Shown in pieces: positions 36,398 through 43,934 of a DNA stretch of 64,000 nucleotides. Location: positions 1 to 64,000 of the forward strand of contig NZ_SMRT01000022.1 in assembly GCF_004354045.1 (NCBI RefSeq), given 5' to 3'. A program made the position numbers and the translations under genes. The notes under the pieces were generated by a model. It ran no database searches, was not told the origin of the DNA, and saw only the letters and a program-made list of their open reading frames with translations. Each line of letters opens with the position of its first letter. Positions within the stretch are counted from its first letter, which is position 1. The stretch comes from Paenibacillus piri. GTDB taxonomy: Bacteria > Bacillota > Bacilli > Paenibacillales > NBRC-103111.

Positions 36398-36895
36398 TTA
36401 CCTGGCTGCATATTTCGGACGCCATACCATGCAGTAAAATAAATTCCGGCCGGTCGGTGTCATCCGGTCGTACGTGTCGGTATGCACGAACCCCGCTTTC
36501 CGATAAACGCGGAAGGCGCGAATATTCCAGCTGAGCACCTCCAGATCGATTTCGTTGGCAGGTGCTTTTTGTTTGGCTTCGGCTGCTATTGCGCGTACAA
36601 ATTCAACTCCGAGCCCTTGCCCGCACAAGTCCGGGCGCATGCCCAAGCCAAGCCGTGTCACACCCTGCATCGGAAAAAACTGGGCGAACCCCAATAGAAA
36701 TCCTTGCTCGTCCACAACTGCGCGGTACTGTTTCTCCCTCAGCTCAGGGTCGGCAAATTCCTCCTGCTCGGACAACATCGTCTCCCATGGACGCCAATTG
36801 TAAACGTCGTAAGGGGGCGGGTAGGACCAGGTGCAAATGTCGCGGCAGTGGTCTTCGATTAAAGGGACGATCCTCAAAGATGTCGCGTTCAGCAT
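36398..36895 (-). CDS. GNAT-family N-acetyltransferase
   Basis: A 165-residue acetyltransferase using acetyl-CoA. Motif A is visible as LGLGMRPDLCGQGLGVEFVRA (R/Q-x-x-G-x-G/A). The C-terminal NIRAFRVYRKAGFVHTDTY is the typical end of the fold. The start at 36895 is set by AAGGGAG ten bases upstream; the longer frame is not protein-like. The substrate is unknown. The gene is divergent from the sulfurtransferase gene. Confidence 0.88.
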   Translation of the reverse strand: MLNATSLRIVPLIEDHCRDICTWSYPPPYDVYNWRPWETMLSEQEEFADPELREKQYRAVVDEQGFLLGFAQFFPMQGVTRLGLGMRPDLCGQGLGVEFVRAIAAEAKQKAPANEIDLEVLSWNIRAFRVYRKAGFVHTDTYDRMTPTGRNLFYCMVWRPKYAAR

Positions 36896-37075
36896 TGTCA
36901 AACAACTCCCTTGTCGCATGCACGGTTTGTTCAGCTCATTTTCACCCTCATTGTACCTGCATGGAATGATTTTGTCGATTCGTTTTCCCATTTGAACGTT
37001 TTTATCATTTTGCCAGGCGGACATTCCGTTGTATACTAAGTACATATACCTACCATAGAGAAGGAAGTGAAATTC

Positions 37076-37915
37076 ATGCGGCATATTGTAAGTCAAAGCT
37101 GGCTGTTCGAGCACGGAACGGACGAAGATGTCGTCATAGCGGACTGCCGTTTTCAATTAGGAAACCCGGCCGCAGGCCAGGAGGCCTATGCTGTCGATCA
37201 TATTCCGGGCGCCGTTTATTTCGATTTGGAACGCGATCTGTCCGGACCCAAGAGCGAGCACGGAGGCCGGCATCCGCTGCCGGATTGGAATGATTTCGTG
37301 ATCAAGCTCGGCGAGGCAGGCATTCATAACGAAACGACTGTAATCGCTTACGACGATCAAGGCGGCGCGATGGCATCGCGATTGTGGTGGATGCTGTATT
37401 ATCTCGGCCACAAGCGGGTTTTTGTATTGGACGGAGGCTACGCCCGGTGGAAGGAGTCCGGCTATCCGGTAAGCGACGGGCCGGCGAACGAGCACCCGAC
37501 CTTGTTCGAGCCGAAGCCGCTGGAGCATATCGTGGTCGGTATGGAGGATGTCAAAAGCCGAATCGGTCGCCCGGGCACCGTCCTGATCGATTCGCGCGAG
37601 GAGCGCCGTTATATGGGGCTGGAAGAAGCGATTGATCCGATAGCAGGTCATATTCCGGGCGCGAAGTCGTATTTCTGGAAGGGCGGCCTGGATGAGCAGG
37701 GCAACAACTGGAAAAACGAGGCGGAACTGCGAGAGCGATTCGCGGAACTGCGGGATGCCGATGAAATTATTGTGTACTGCGGTTCCGGCGTGACCGCCTG
37801 CCCGAACGTGCTTGCGCTGCAGGAAGCGGGCTTCCCGAATGTGAAGCTGTACTCCGGCAGCTGGAGCGATTGGGTTTCGTATAAGGACAATCCGGTCGCG
37901 ACGGGTCGGGAGTAA
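37076..37915 (+). CDS. Two-domain rhodanese sulfurtransferase
   Basis: A 279-residue thiosulfate or 3-mercaptopyruvate sulfurtransferase with two rhodanese domains (about 5-130 and 150-275). The catalytic cysteine lies in the C-terminal domain loop YCGSGVTAC. That loop's CGSGVTA sequence is like the mercaptopyruvate type. The start at 37076 is favoured by GAAGGA ten bases upstream; a GTG at 37067 is too close. The last 57 coding bases are part of a 65-bp direct repeat whose second copy lies at 42419, so this gene is the apparent integration target of an element. Confidence 0.92.
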   Translation: MRHIVSQSWLFEHGTDEDVVIADCRFQLGNPAAGQEAYAVDHIPGAVYFDLERDLSGPKSEHGGRHPLPDWNDFVIKLGEAGIHNETTVIAYDDQGGAMASRLWWMLYYLGHKRVFVLDGGYARWKESGYPVSDGPANEHPTLFEPKPLEHIVVGMEDVKSRIGRPGTVLIDSREERRYMGLEEAIDPIAGHIPGAKSYFWKGGLDEQGNNWKNEAELRERFAELRDADEIIVYCGSGVTACPNVLALQEAGFPNVKLYSGSWSDWVSYKDNPVATGRE

Positions 37916-37923
37916 GGGCTGAG
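37859..37923 (+). repeat. 65-bp direct repeat, left copy (candidate attL)
   Basis: It is identical, base for base, to 42419-42483. It spans the last 57 coding bases of the rhodanese gene plus eight bases. Weaker similarity continues for about 110 bases beyond both copies. The position at the 3' end of a conserved gene next to an integrase remnant is typical of an attachment site. Confidence 0.75.
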
Positions 37924-38197
37924 GCCGCGTGGGGCGCGGGTTTGGGGGTTGTGACAGGTTGGGAGCAAGTGACCTGTTGCGGCCCTCTTTGGGTTTTCCG
38001 TTCAACAGCTTGCAAACAAGAAATTGAAGAAAGCAGTTGCAAGCGGCCCGGAACCAACCATAGCCCAGCAGTCGGGTCAAGTTGCCCAACAGTCGAACAC
38101 CCGCCAGCATAGAGTACAGGAACAGCCAGAGCAAGCATAGATTCAGCCAGAGCATGGGGACTCGCTTGGCTTCTCTTGCTTGCTCTTGAGTTATTAT

Positions 38198-39221
38198 TCA
38201 GCCACTCCCCCTGCAAGGCAGCGCTTTTGTTGCTGTTTTGAGGTTAATAGTGGGCAAGGTGGACGAGGTTCTGGCAAGGTATGGGCAAGGTAAACCTGAG
38301 CCGTAGGGAGCGGCGGCGATAATAATGGGCAAGATGGGCAAGGTCAGACGACTATACCTTTGGGTTTGGTTGCAGGGGTCGGCATTTTGTTCCTCTTGGG
38401 GTATATTTAGATACTTGTCCATCTTGTCCATAGGAAGCAGAGCCGTCCAGAACGGTCGGGAGCATACTTGTCCACCCCCTTGCCCATACCTTGCCCATCC
38501 CCTCCGGCCGGCGAATTGCTTTCGGTTCTCTTTGACCAGCGCGGCAAGAAGTTCCGCTGTACGTTTGGTTATAGGGACAACCCGCGAGCTACCTTTCTTG
38601 GCAACGCTGGCGCGAACGGTGATCGTTTTGCCGGTCAGGTTCAAGTCGTCCACGGTCAGGTTCAGCGCTTCATTGATCCGAAGTCCGGTGTCGAAAAGCA
38701 TGGTGAGCAACACATAATCACGGAAGCCTGTGTACTCTCGTTGATTCGGTGCAGCAAGCAGTTGCAGCACTTGTTCATTCTCGAAAGCGCCGATGGTGTC
38801 CTCTGCAACCTTTTGCAGCTTGATGCGGGACGCAAGGTCGGTTTGCAGGTAGCCTTCGTCGTGGAGGAACCGAAGGAAGCACTTGAGCGTCCTGGTACGT
38901 ATGTTTACGGTCGCAGGAGACAAGCCTTTGGCGATGTTGTAACGTTGGGTGTCCGGTGTACAAGGTTTGTTCTGTCAGCATGTACCCGACGTACTGGCGA
39001 ACGTGGTCAGCGGTCAGTTGTTCCAGTTTGAGTGTAGGATACTGTTTGGTCAGCCAGCGTTGCAGGTAGCGGTAGTGGCTTTTGTGGTCGTTCAGTGTCC
39101 GGGGCTTTAATCCTTCTGTTTCCTTGGCTCGAAGGAACAAGCCATAGTAATAATCGAGCGGATGATGCAAAGAGACCTCAGCAGAAGTCAAGCGTTCGCG
39201 TGTTGCGGTTGTTGTCGGCAT
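38198..39221 (-). pseudogene. Tyrosine recombinase/integrase, frameshifted and truncated
   Basis: The N-terminal SAM-like core-binding domain begins at 39221 (GAGAGGAG ribosome site) and reads to about 38950. There the frame changes: ...EQTLYTGHPTLQ on one side, AKGLSPATVNIRTRTLK on the other. The catalytic domain then shows the first arginine (DTGLRINEALNL) and the beta-strand lysine (SVAKKGSSRVV). The sequence departs at about 38510, after ENRKQFAG. The HxxR box and the catalytic tyrosine are missing, replaced by repeat DNA. The gene therefore cannot make an active integrase. It lies next to the left 65-bp repeat, as int genes usually lie beside att. Confidence 0.85.
38250..38500. repeat. 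Ten GGGCAAG-type motifs in inverted arrangement
   Basis: Five plus-oriented copies (starting about 38252, 38273, 38283, 38327, 38337) face five minus-oriented copies (38414, 38423, 38467, 38479, 38490). The outer arms contain a perfect 18-bp inverted repeat, 38273-38290 with 38478-38495. The block coincides with the point where the integrase sequence stops. Confidence 0.7.
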
Positions 39222-39488
39222 ATGAATCGCTCCTCTCAAAATGGATGCAAAAAAGCCGCCAAAGCTGTGGCGGCATTAATCCTGGTCATCTATAATAATT
39301 ATAAAAATTGGAAATCCAAGCGGACAAGGTATCTACATATTACTTAAAGCAAGAACGCTGAACTAACGGGCAGCATAACTTGACCACTCGATTTGAAACT
39401 ATGATACGGTTCACGCCTTAAAAGGCGAAAAGAGCCCTGTTCAACTAGGACTCCGCTTCCCCTTAAACCATTAAGAAAAACAACCACA

Positions 39489-39520
39489 TAAAAGAGCGAA
39501 CACCTTAGGAGTGTCCGCCC
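39489..39520 (-). terminator. Intrinsic terminator of the aldo/keto reductase gene
   Basis: On the minus strand GCGGACAC pairs with GTGTTCGC around a CCTAAG loop and is followed by TCTTTTATG. It lies about 30 bases after the stop codon. Confidence 0.65.
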
Positions 39521-39547
39521 GAAGAGCAGTTGTGCATTTATACCAAG

Positions 39548-40519
39548 TTATACCAGTGGATGCGGTACATAAAGTTCTTCTAAACTCGTGATTTCTTCAG
39601 AAGTCAATTTAACCGACAACGCCGAAACCGCATCTTCGAGATGGCTGATCTTGGTCGAACCGATAATCGGTGCTGTGACTTCTTCCTTTTGCAACAACCA
39701 CGCAAGTGCAATCTGTGCGCGTGGAAGGCCTCGGTTAACGGCAACTTCCGCAACTCTTGCCACAACTTTGCGATCAGCTTCTTCCGTTCTTGAAAACAAC
39801 GCCTTTGCTACCTGGTCATTCTCGGATCGCGAGGTCTGCTCATTCCAATCCCGGGTTAACCGGCCTGCAGCCAAAGGCAGGTAAGGAGTGACGCCAACTC
39901 CCTCATCTTTGCAAAGGGGGAGCATTTCTCTTTCTTCTTCCCGATAGAGCAAGTTAAGTCTATTTTCCATGGAAACGAACCGTGTCCAGCCATTGCGTTC
40001 CGCGACATGCTGAGCTTTCGCAAACTGCCATGCCAGCATGGAGGATGCTCCGATGTATCTGGCCTTGCCCGCCTTAACTAAATCGTAAAGAGCCTCCATT
40101 GTCTCCTCAATTGGCGTTTTTGGATCCCAACGATGGATCTGGTACAAATCGATGTAGTCCGTTCCAAGCCGTTTTAGACTGTTATCAATTTCGGTCATGA
40201 TGGCTTTAAGGGAAAGTCCCATAGCATTCGGACCTTTACGCATCGGAACAAATACCTTTGTAGCAATGACGACTTCGTCACGACGAGCGAATTCCTTTAA
40301 GGCACGTCCGAGAATTTCTTCGCTTGTTCCATCGGAATACATATTGGCGGTACTGAAAAAGTTGATGCCCAATTCCAGTGCTTTTTTAATGATCGGTCTG
40401 CTTTGCTCCTCATTTAACGACCACGGGGTATTGCCACGTTCAGGTACTCCGAAGCTCATGGTTCCAAGGCTTAACTTTGAAACTTCCAATCCGCTGCGTC
40501 CAAGTTTTACATATTCCAT
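39548..40519 (-). CDS. Aldo/keto reductase
   Basis: A 323-residue NADPH-dependent oxidoreductase of the AKR (YajO/Tas-like) group. The barrel shows FFSTANMYSDGTSEEILG (the catalytic Asp-Tyr region, with Tyr in NMYSDG), VVIATKVF with the catalytic lysine, and YIDLYQIHRWDPKTPIEET with the catalytic histidine. Late in the chain are PIIGSTKISHLEDAV and coenzyme contacts. The ATG at 40519 is 13 bases after AGGAG; an overlapping GTG at 40531 is too close. It follows the frameshifted SDR gene on the same strand, so both were probably one unit under the divergent MarR regulator. Confidence 0.88.
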   Translation of the reverse strand: MEYVKLGRSGLEVSKLSLGTMSFGVPERGNTPWSLNEEQSRPIIKKALELGINFFSTANMYSDGTSEEILGRALKEFARRDEVVIATKVFVPMRKGPNAMGLSLKAIMTEIDNSLKRLGTDYIDLYQIHRWDPKTPIEETMEALYDLVKAGKARYIGASSMLAWQFAKAQHVAERNGWTRFVSMENRLNLLYREEEREMLPLCKDEGVGVTPYLPLAAGRLTRDWNEQTSRSENDQVAKALFSRTEEADRKVVARVAEVAVNRGLPRAQIALAWLLQKEEVTAPIIGSTKISHLEDAVSALSVKLTSEEITSLEELYVPHPLV

Positions 40520-40612
40520 ATGATAAGACACACTCCTTAAGTTTATATAGGGAAGGCATCACGCCTTCAGGTTGTTCACGCATTTTCTGGCGAGCCAGTG
40601 CTCGAGATTAAA

Positions 40613-41364
40613 TCACCAAGGGAGCTGGCGTCTCTCGTTTGAGAATGTTCCCGTCGGACCGTCCTCGCCGAGCATTGCAAGGCGTACGGGATGAAGAGCA
40701 GCCTGCTCGACGGTGCCCGTGCCTTCAAAGTTGTTGAGGTCTGTCGCGGTGAAGCCCGGGCATACCGCATTGACTTTGATGCCTGTCGACTCGAGTTCGA
40801 TGGCAAAAGCGAGCGTAATCGCGTTGAGAGCCGTCTTCGACGGGCTGTAAACGGCGCTGAACATCTCGCGATGCGAATTAGTCCGGTCCACGTTTAACGT
40901 CAGTGAGCCCGAGCCGCTCGACACGTTGACGATACGTGCGGCCGGCGCTTTACGAAGGAGCGGCAGCATCGCTTGCGTGACGGCGATGACGCCGAACACG
41001 TTCGTCTCGAACACCGCTCGCACCTCGTCTAGAAAAGCGACGCTTGGGCGCCCCGACTTCCCGACCTCCTCGAGAGGCCTGCCCGGCTGACTCGCGTGCG
41101 ATATGCCCGCGTTGTTCACGAGCACGTCGAGACGGCCGAGCTCGTTGCGGATGCGTTCTGCCGCGGCGGAGATGGAATCCTGATTTGTAACGTCGAGCTG
41201 GAGAGCACGGGCATCCGCTCCGATGCTCTTCGCGGCCGTCTCCCCTTTCTCGAGATTGCGCGAGCCGACGAGCACAGTGAGCCGTGCGCCGCGAGATCTT
41301 TCGCGATTTGAAGACCGATTCCTTTATTGGCCCCGGTGACCAAGGCGACGGGTTTATCTTGCAT
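40613..41364 (-). pseudogene. Short-chain dehydrogenase with single-base frameshift
   Basis: The protein would be about 250 residues. The start (MQDKPVALVTGANKGIGLQI, Gly-rich NAD(P) motif) is in one frame to about 41288. The rest (VGSRNLEKGETAAK, LVNNAGIS, catalytic Ser in NVSSGSGS, Tyr-x3-Lys in YSPSK) is in another. One base is missing in a GGCTCAC context; restoring it yields AAHG-LTVLVGSRN. Everything else is well conserved, so the loss is recent or a sequencing error. The gene is divergent from the MarR regulator, with two palindromes between them. Confidence 0.82.
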
Positions 41365-41459
41365 AGTAATACCCCTCCTTTCTTTCTTGTATCCACTGCG
41401 ACCTTTGTAATACGGCCTCTGGCTGGCACATTAACCTCGGGTCAACTGTCACTCAATTG

Positions 41460-41475
41460 GGTTGATGTGTCAACC
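41460..41475. promoter_or_regulatory. Palindromic operator 1 of the MarR region
   Basis: GGTTGATGTGTCAACC has 6-bp arms with a 4-bp centre. It shares the TTGA...TCAA core with the second palindrome 38 bp away. Both lie between the divergent SDR and MarR genes. Confidence 0.65.
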
Positions 41476-41497
41476 AGTGAACACTTTACCACCTTTA

Positions 41498-41523
41498 AGT
41501 TGACACGTCAACTGTGTTATAAT
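41498..41523 (+). promoter_or_regulatory. Palindromic operator 2 and extended -10 promoter of marR
   Basis: AGTTGACACGTCAACT (41498-41513) has perfect 7-bp arms. Directly after it, TGTTATAAT (41515-41523) is a consensus extended -10. The marR ATG is at 41530, six bases beyond, so the message may be nearly leaderless. A regulator bound to the palindrome would block polymerase. Confidence 0.65.
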
Positions 41524-41529
41524 GTACCT

Positions 41530-41994
41530 ATGGATAAGAACGAACTGAACGAAGAGGAAATGCGAATATGGAATATGTGGAAAGGTTCCTTTAAGAGAAT
41601 CTTCGGTCGTGTTGTAAAAGACATGTCCGAAAACACAGGACTATCAGAGGGGGATTTTGGAGTATTAGATCGATTAGTCCAATTTGGGAACGGTAAGCTT
41701 CGCCAACAGGAATTAGCCGACTTGATGGACTGGGATAAGAGCCGATTGTCACATCACCTAACGCGGATGGAAAAACGCGGACTTGTATTGAGAAAGCCAT
41801 TGGACAGAGAACGTGGTGTTGAAGTTATTATTACTCCCGGCGGAAAGTCAGCCTTGGATGAAGCCCTTCCCATAGTCTCAAAGGCCATACGCAAGCATTT
41901 TTTGGATCAATTAACCGATCAAGATATTGAGTCGATTACTACGCTGGCGGAAAGAACAAAAACAAGGTCTTCATCGTCTTGTAAAGAGACGTAA
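41530..41994 (+). CDS. MarR-family transcriptional regulator
   Basis: A 154-residue winged-helix regulator. The DNA-recognition region is LRQQELADLMDWDKSRLSHHLTRMEKRGLVLRKP, followed by the beta wing RGVEVIITPGG. No ribosome site precedes the ATG, and an extended -10 sits only a few bases upstream. The longer frame from 41284 would run through the promoter and divergent gene and is rejected. Two palindromes sit between this gene and the SDR/AKR genes. MarR proteins of this kind usually repress themselves and a divergent detoxification gene; that role is inferred here. Its base composition is more AT-rich than the core genes. Confidence 0.88.
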   Translation: MDKNELNEEEMRIWNMWKGSFKRIFGRVVKDMSENTGLSEGDFGVLDRLVQFGNGKLRQQELADLMDWDKSRLSHHLTRMEKRGLVLRKPLDRERGVEVIITPGGKSALDEALPIVSKAIRKHFLDQLTDQDIESITTLAERTKTRSSSSCKET

Positions 41995-42418
41995 GGAATA
42001 CCGGGAGATCGGCGTGAGCAAAAAGCAAGGTTAAGAAATCGGATATAGTTCAACTAAAGGTATGGTAGTTCTATTGTGATGGATTGCTTGCAAACAACCA
42101 CCAACAGACTGCAAACAATAACACCCCACCCCTTCCATCCTTCCGGGTGCTACCCTTGCTTCACTTGGCCTTTTGTTGGCGTTCCGTTCGGCTTAACCCA
42201 GCCACAGGTGGATGACTCGCCTTGGCTCAAGCCATATTGTTCTGCCAGCCCCGTCGTCCACGGGCTTCTTGCTCCACAAGTCCTCCCAAGCGTAGCCAAG
42301 GGAGGTCGTTGCACATAAACGCTGGCATACCCTACGAGACATTCCCACCGCGCTGCTCCGACCCCCTACTTTCTGACGTTGGAACCCCTCAAACATAGGG
42401 GGTCGTGGGGGGATAAGA
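41995..42418. other. Intergenic region between marR and the right 65-bp repeat
   Basis: No gene is supported. The minus strand holds an open frame (about 42193-42450) with only patchy protein character (for example SLGYAWEDLWSKKPVDD), no ribosome site and the repeat at its start. A CTTGCAAACAA sequence near 42089 recalls the motif found beyond both 65-bp repeats. It is probably decayed mobile-element DNA. Confidence 0.4.
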
Positions 42419-42483
42419 AGCTGGAGCGATTGGGTTTCGTATAAGGACAATCCGGTCGCGACGGGTCGGGAGTAAGGGCTGAG
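42419..42483 (+). repeat. 65-bp direct repeat, right copy (candidate attR)
   Basis: A perfect copy of 37859-37923. It encodes an orphan rhodanese C-terminus (SWSDWVSYKDNPVATGRE, then stop) with no gene in front. The following roughly 110 bases resemble those after the left copy, including CGTTCAACA and CTTGCAAACAAG. Confidence 0.75.
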
Positions 42484-42652
42484 AAGCCGTGTGGGGCGCG
42501 GGTTTGGGGGCTGCGACAGATTGCAGATGGGAAGGTTGCTGCAGCCCTTTTACGGCTTTTCGTTCAACAACTTGCAAACAAGAAGCCGAGGAAAGTGTTT
42601 TCTGATCATCTTTGACGGTAGAGGGTGACAGTATCTTCAATCTTCAATTCAC

Positions 42653-42682
42653 TTGTTCAACCCGTAGTGCATATGCTAAAAT
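42653..42682 (+). promoter_or_regulatory. Promoter of the antitoxin RNA
   Basis: TTGTTC (42653-42658) and TAAAAT (42677-42682) are spaced by 18 bp, with a TG one base before the -10. It drives transcription toward the toxin gene from the opposite strand. Confidence 0.6.
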
Positions 42683-42688
42683 AACGTC

Positions 42689-42806
42689 AGAAAGACCGAG
42701 TGCTGGTAACACTCGGCCTATACAACTGGCTTGGATGGGATGTCCCTTCAAGTTAACGAGCGACAAAAACCCACCTTCGGCGGTCAACCTTTGGGTGGGT
42801 TTTTAC
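42689..42806 (+). ncRNA. RatA-like antisense antitoxin RNA
   Basis: A predicted RNA of about 118 bases, from the promoter at 42653-42682 to the terminator at 42765-42804. It starts with a stable hairpin (CCGAGTG / CACTCGG, 42696-42716). It ends in the stem ACCCACC / GGTGGGT followed by TTTTT. It is convergent with the holin-like toxin gene and overlaps the 3' end of its message, as RatA does with txpA in Bacillus. It would block the toxin by base pairing; this is family inference. Confidence 0.65.
42765..42804. terminator. Bidirectional terminator of the toxin/antitoxin pair
   Basis: AAAAACCCACC and GGTGGGTTTTT flank a 17-base loop, giving a T-run on both strands. Both convergent transcripts should end here. 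Confidence 0.75.
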
Positions 42807-42898
42807 TTTCTCCTGTTGTTAGTTGCAATGTATGTTAAAAGAGCAATAATAAATGTGCCAAAAAGAATCATGATCGTAATTGCATCTTTTATATCCAT
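42803..42898 (-). CDS. 31-residue holin-like type I toxin (TxpA/Hol_Tox type)
   Basis: A tiny membrane peptide beginning MDIKDAITIMILFGTFI, followed by IALLTYI and a polar, basic end NNRRK. This is one membrane helix with a charged tail, as in the Firmicute holin-like toxins. A perfect AGGAGGTGA lies before the ATG. Promoter elements are at 42985-42957. The stop codon abuts the bidirectional terminator. Such peptides damage the membrane when the antisense RNA is lost, so the pair would stabilise the surrounding mobile DNA. Confidence 0.8.
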   Translation of the reverse strand: MDIKDAITIMILFGTFIIALLTYIATNNRRK

Positions 42899-42956
42899 GG
42901 CTTCACCTCCTTTCGAAGGGAACCCATGCCCACCCAAGGTTCAATTGTACAAGATT

Positions 42957-42985
42957 ATTTTATTGTATATCTGTAATGCGATCAA
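42957..42985 (-). promoter_or_regulatory. Promoter of the holin-like toxin gene
   Basis: On the minus strand TTGATC (42985-42980) and TAAAAT (42962-42957) are separated by 17 bp. The predicted start lies about 50 bases before the toxin ATG. Confidence 0.6.
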
Positions 42986-43010
42986 GTGTTCCAATTCCCC
43001 GAAAATCTCA

Positions 43011-43050
43011 ATTGCAGCCCTCCCCGGGCTTTTCGTTCAACAGCTTGCAA
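43011..43050 (+). repeat. Third partial copy of the post-repeat motif
   Basis: A GCAGCCCT then GGGCTTTTCG then TTCAACAGCTTGCAAA pattern occurs here. It matches the sequence beyond each 65-bp repeat (about 37978-38018 and 42540-42580). It may be a terminator plus recombinase-binding remnant. Confidence 0.5.
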
Positions 43051-43125
43051 AATTGTTGTAGTAGCCCCGAAGTTCTATTCTTTATGATAGAATAATGCTT
43101 AGGTCAAGAACGGGAGGCGTTTGAT

Positions 43126-43176
43126 ATGAACACAAACAGTATTCACGGGCAAACTCATGAGGGGCTTAGCGCATAA
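43126..43176 (+). CDS. Possible 16-residue peptide or gene start remnant
   Basis: An ATG with GGGAGGCG at ideal spacing opens a 16-codon frame, MNTNSIHGQTHEGLSA, then TAA. It could be a leader peptide, a chance frame or the start of a deleted gene. The inverted repeat TTCTAT / ATAGAA lies just upstream. Confidence 0.25.
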   Translation: MNTNSIHGQTHEGLSA

Positions 43177-43220
43177 TTGCCCATAAACTGCGTGATTCCC
43201 CATCGAGAGGGGAAAAACAA

Positions 43221-43739
43221 GTGAAGCAGTATGCATTACAGCAGTATGATTACCATGTTTGGGCTAACAAGAAGGTATGCACACATTTACAAGAAGTTTC
43301 CGAGGAAGTGTATCGCAAGGAAATGATTAGCGCGTTTCCAACGATCTACGATGCAATGACACACATCTATGTGATTGATTGCAATTGGTTTACGTTCCTA
43401 TCCAGAGGCGGAGTCACTGACATGTCATCCGAATATTTTCAGGAATTAAAGGAATCGACAGATCGTTTGGTGGCCAAAACCGAAGGCAAACGTATTGAAG
43501 AGCTTGATCAAATGATGATCGAGTTGAGTGATCGTTTTAGGGAGTACATCGCGAAGCACGAGGATATTGAAGCGTTGTGTCCGTCCGGGGAGTTTAAAGC
43601 CCGCTATATCGACTTTATTCAGCATCTTGTGAATCACGGGACATATCACCGCGGGAATGTAACGGCTATGCTCAGGCAGATTGGACATCCCGGTACACCG
43701 ACAGATTTTGGCTTCTACTTGTATACCATAAGCCAATAA
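43221..43739 (+). CDS. DinB-family protein
   Basis: A 172-residue DinB/YfiT-type four-helix protein. Candidate metal ligands are the His of THIYVIDCNWF (about 48) and the two of LVNHGTYHRGN (about 140). Flanking signatures KKVCTHL and HRGNVTAMLRQIGHP are typical. It is only distantly related to the DinB protein at 5153. The GTG start is preceded by GAGAGGGG. A perfect terminator follows. The substrate is unknown. Confidence 0.88.
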   Translation: MKQYALQQYDYHVWANKKVCTHLQEVSEEVYRKEMISAFPTIYDAMTHIYVIDCNWFTFLSRGGVTDMSSEYFQELKESTDRLVAKTEGKRIEELDQMMIELSDRFREYIAKHEDIEALCPSGEFKARYIDFIQHLVNHGTYHRGNVTAMLRQIGHPGTPTDFGFYLYTISQ

Positions 43740-43760
43740 TGGCTGAAAAGAATGAATAAG

Positions 43761-43794
43761 AAACAGCCTGGAGCCTCATGCTCCAGGCTGTTTT
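43761..43794 (+). terminator. Strong intrinsic terminator after the DinB gene
   Basis: AACAGCCTGGAG and CTCCAGGCTGTT form a perfect 12-bp stem with a short loop, followed by TTTT. Confidence 0.9.
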
Positions 43795-43934
43795 GCCGCC
43801 TCTCAATTGCGCTTATCATCCAGGCTGTCTTTCCAGAAGTAGGATCTCTCTCCCGACATGTGGACCGCTACTGGTCCATCGCTATGTGGATGAACAATGT
43901 TATACCATTAGTATACCGTGGTTTCCAGTTACCG

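Noticed and set aside
41500-41523. TTGACA as -35 of the marR promoter
   Set aside because: The distance to TATAAT is only 12 bp. The TTGACA is better explained as half of the operator palindrome, and the extended -10 explains promoter activity.
42193-42450. Minus-strand 85-codon frame near the right 65-bp repeat
   Set aside because: It begins inside the repeat, has no ribosome site and shows only patchy protein character. It is kept as probable decayed element DNA.
42612-43061. 149-codon plus-strand frame across the toxin/antitoxin region
   Set aside because: It runs through the antitoxin RNA, the bidirectional terminator and antisense to the toxin gene, with no ribosome site. The small minus-strand gene is far better supported.
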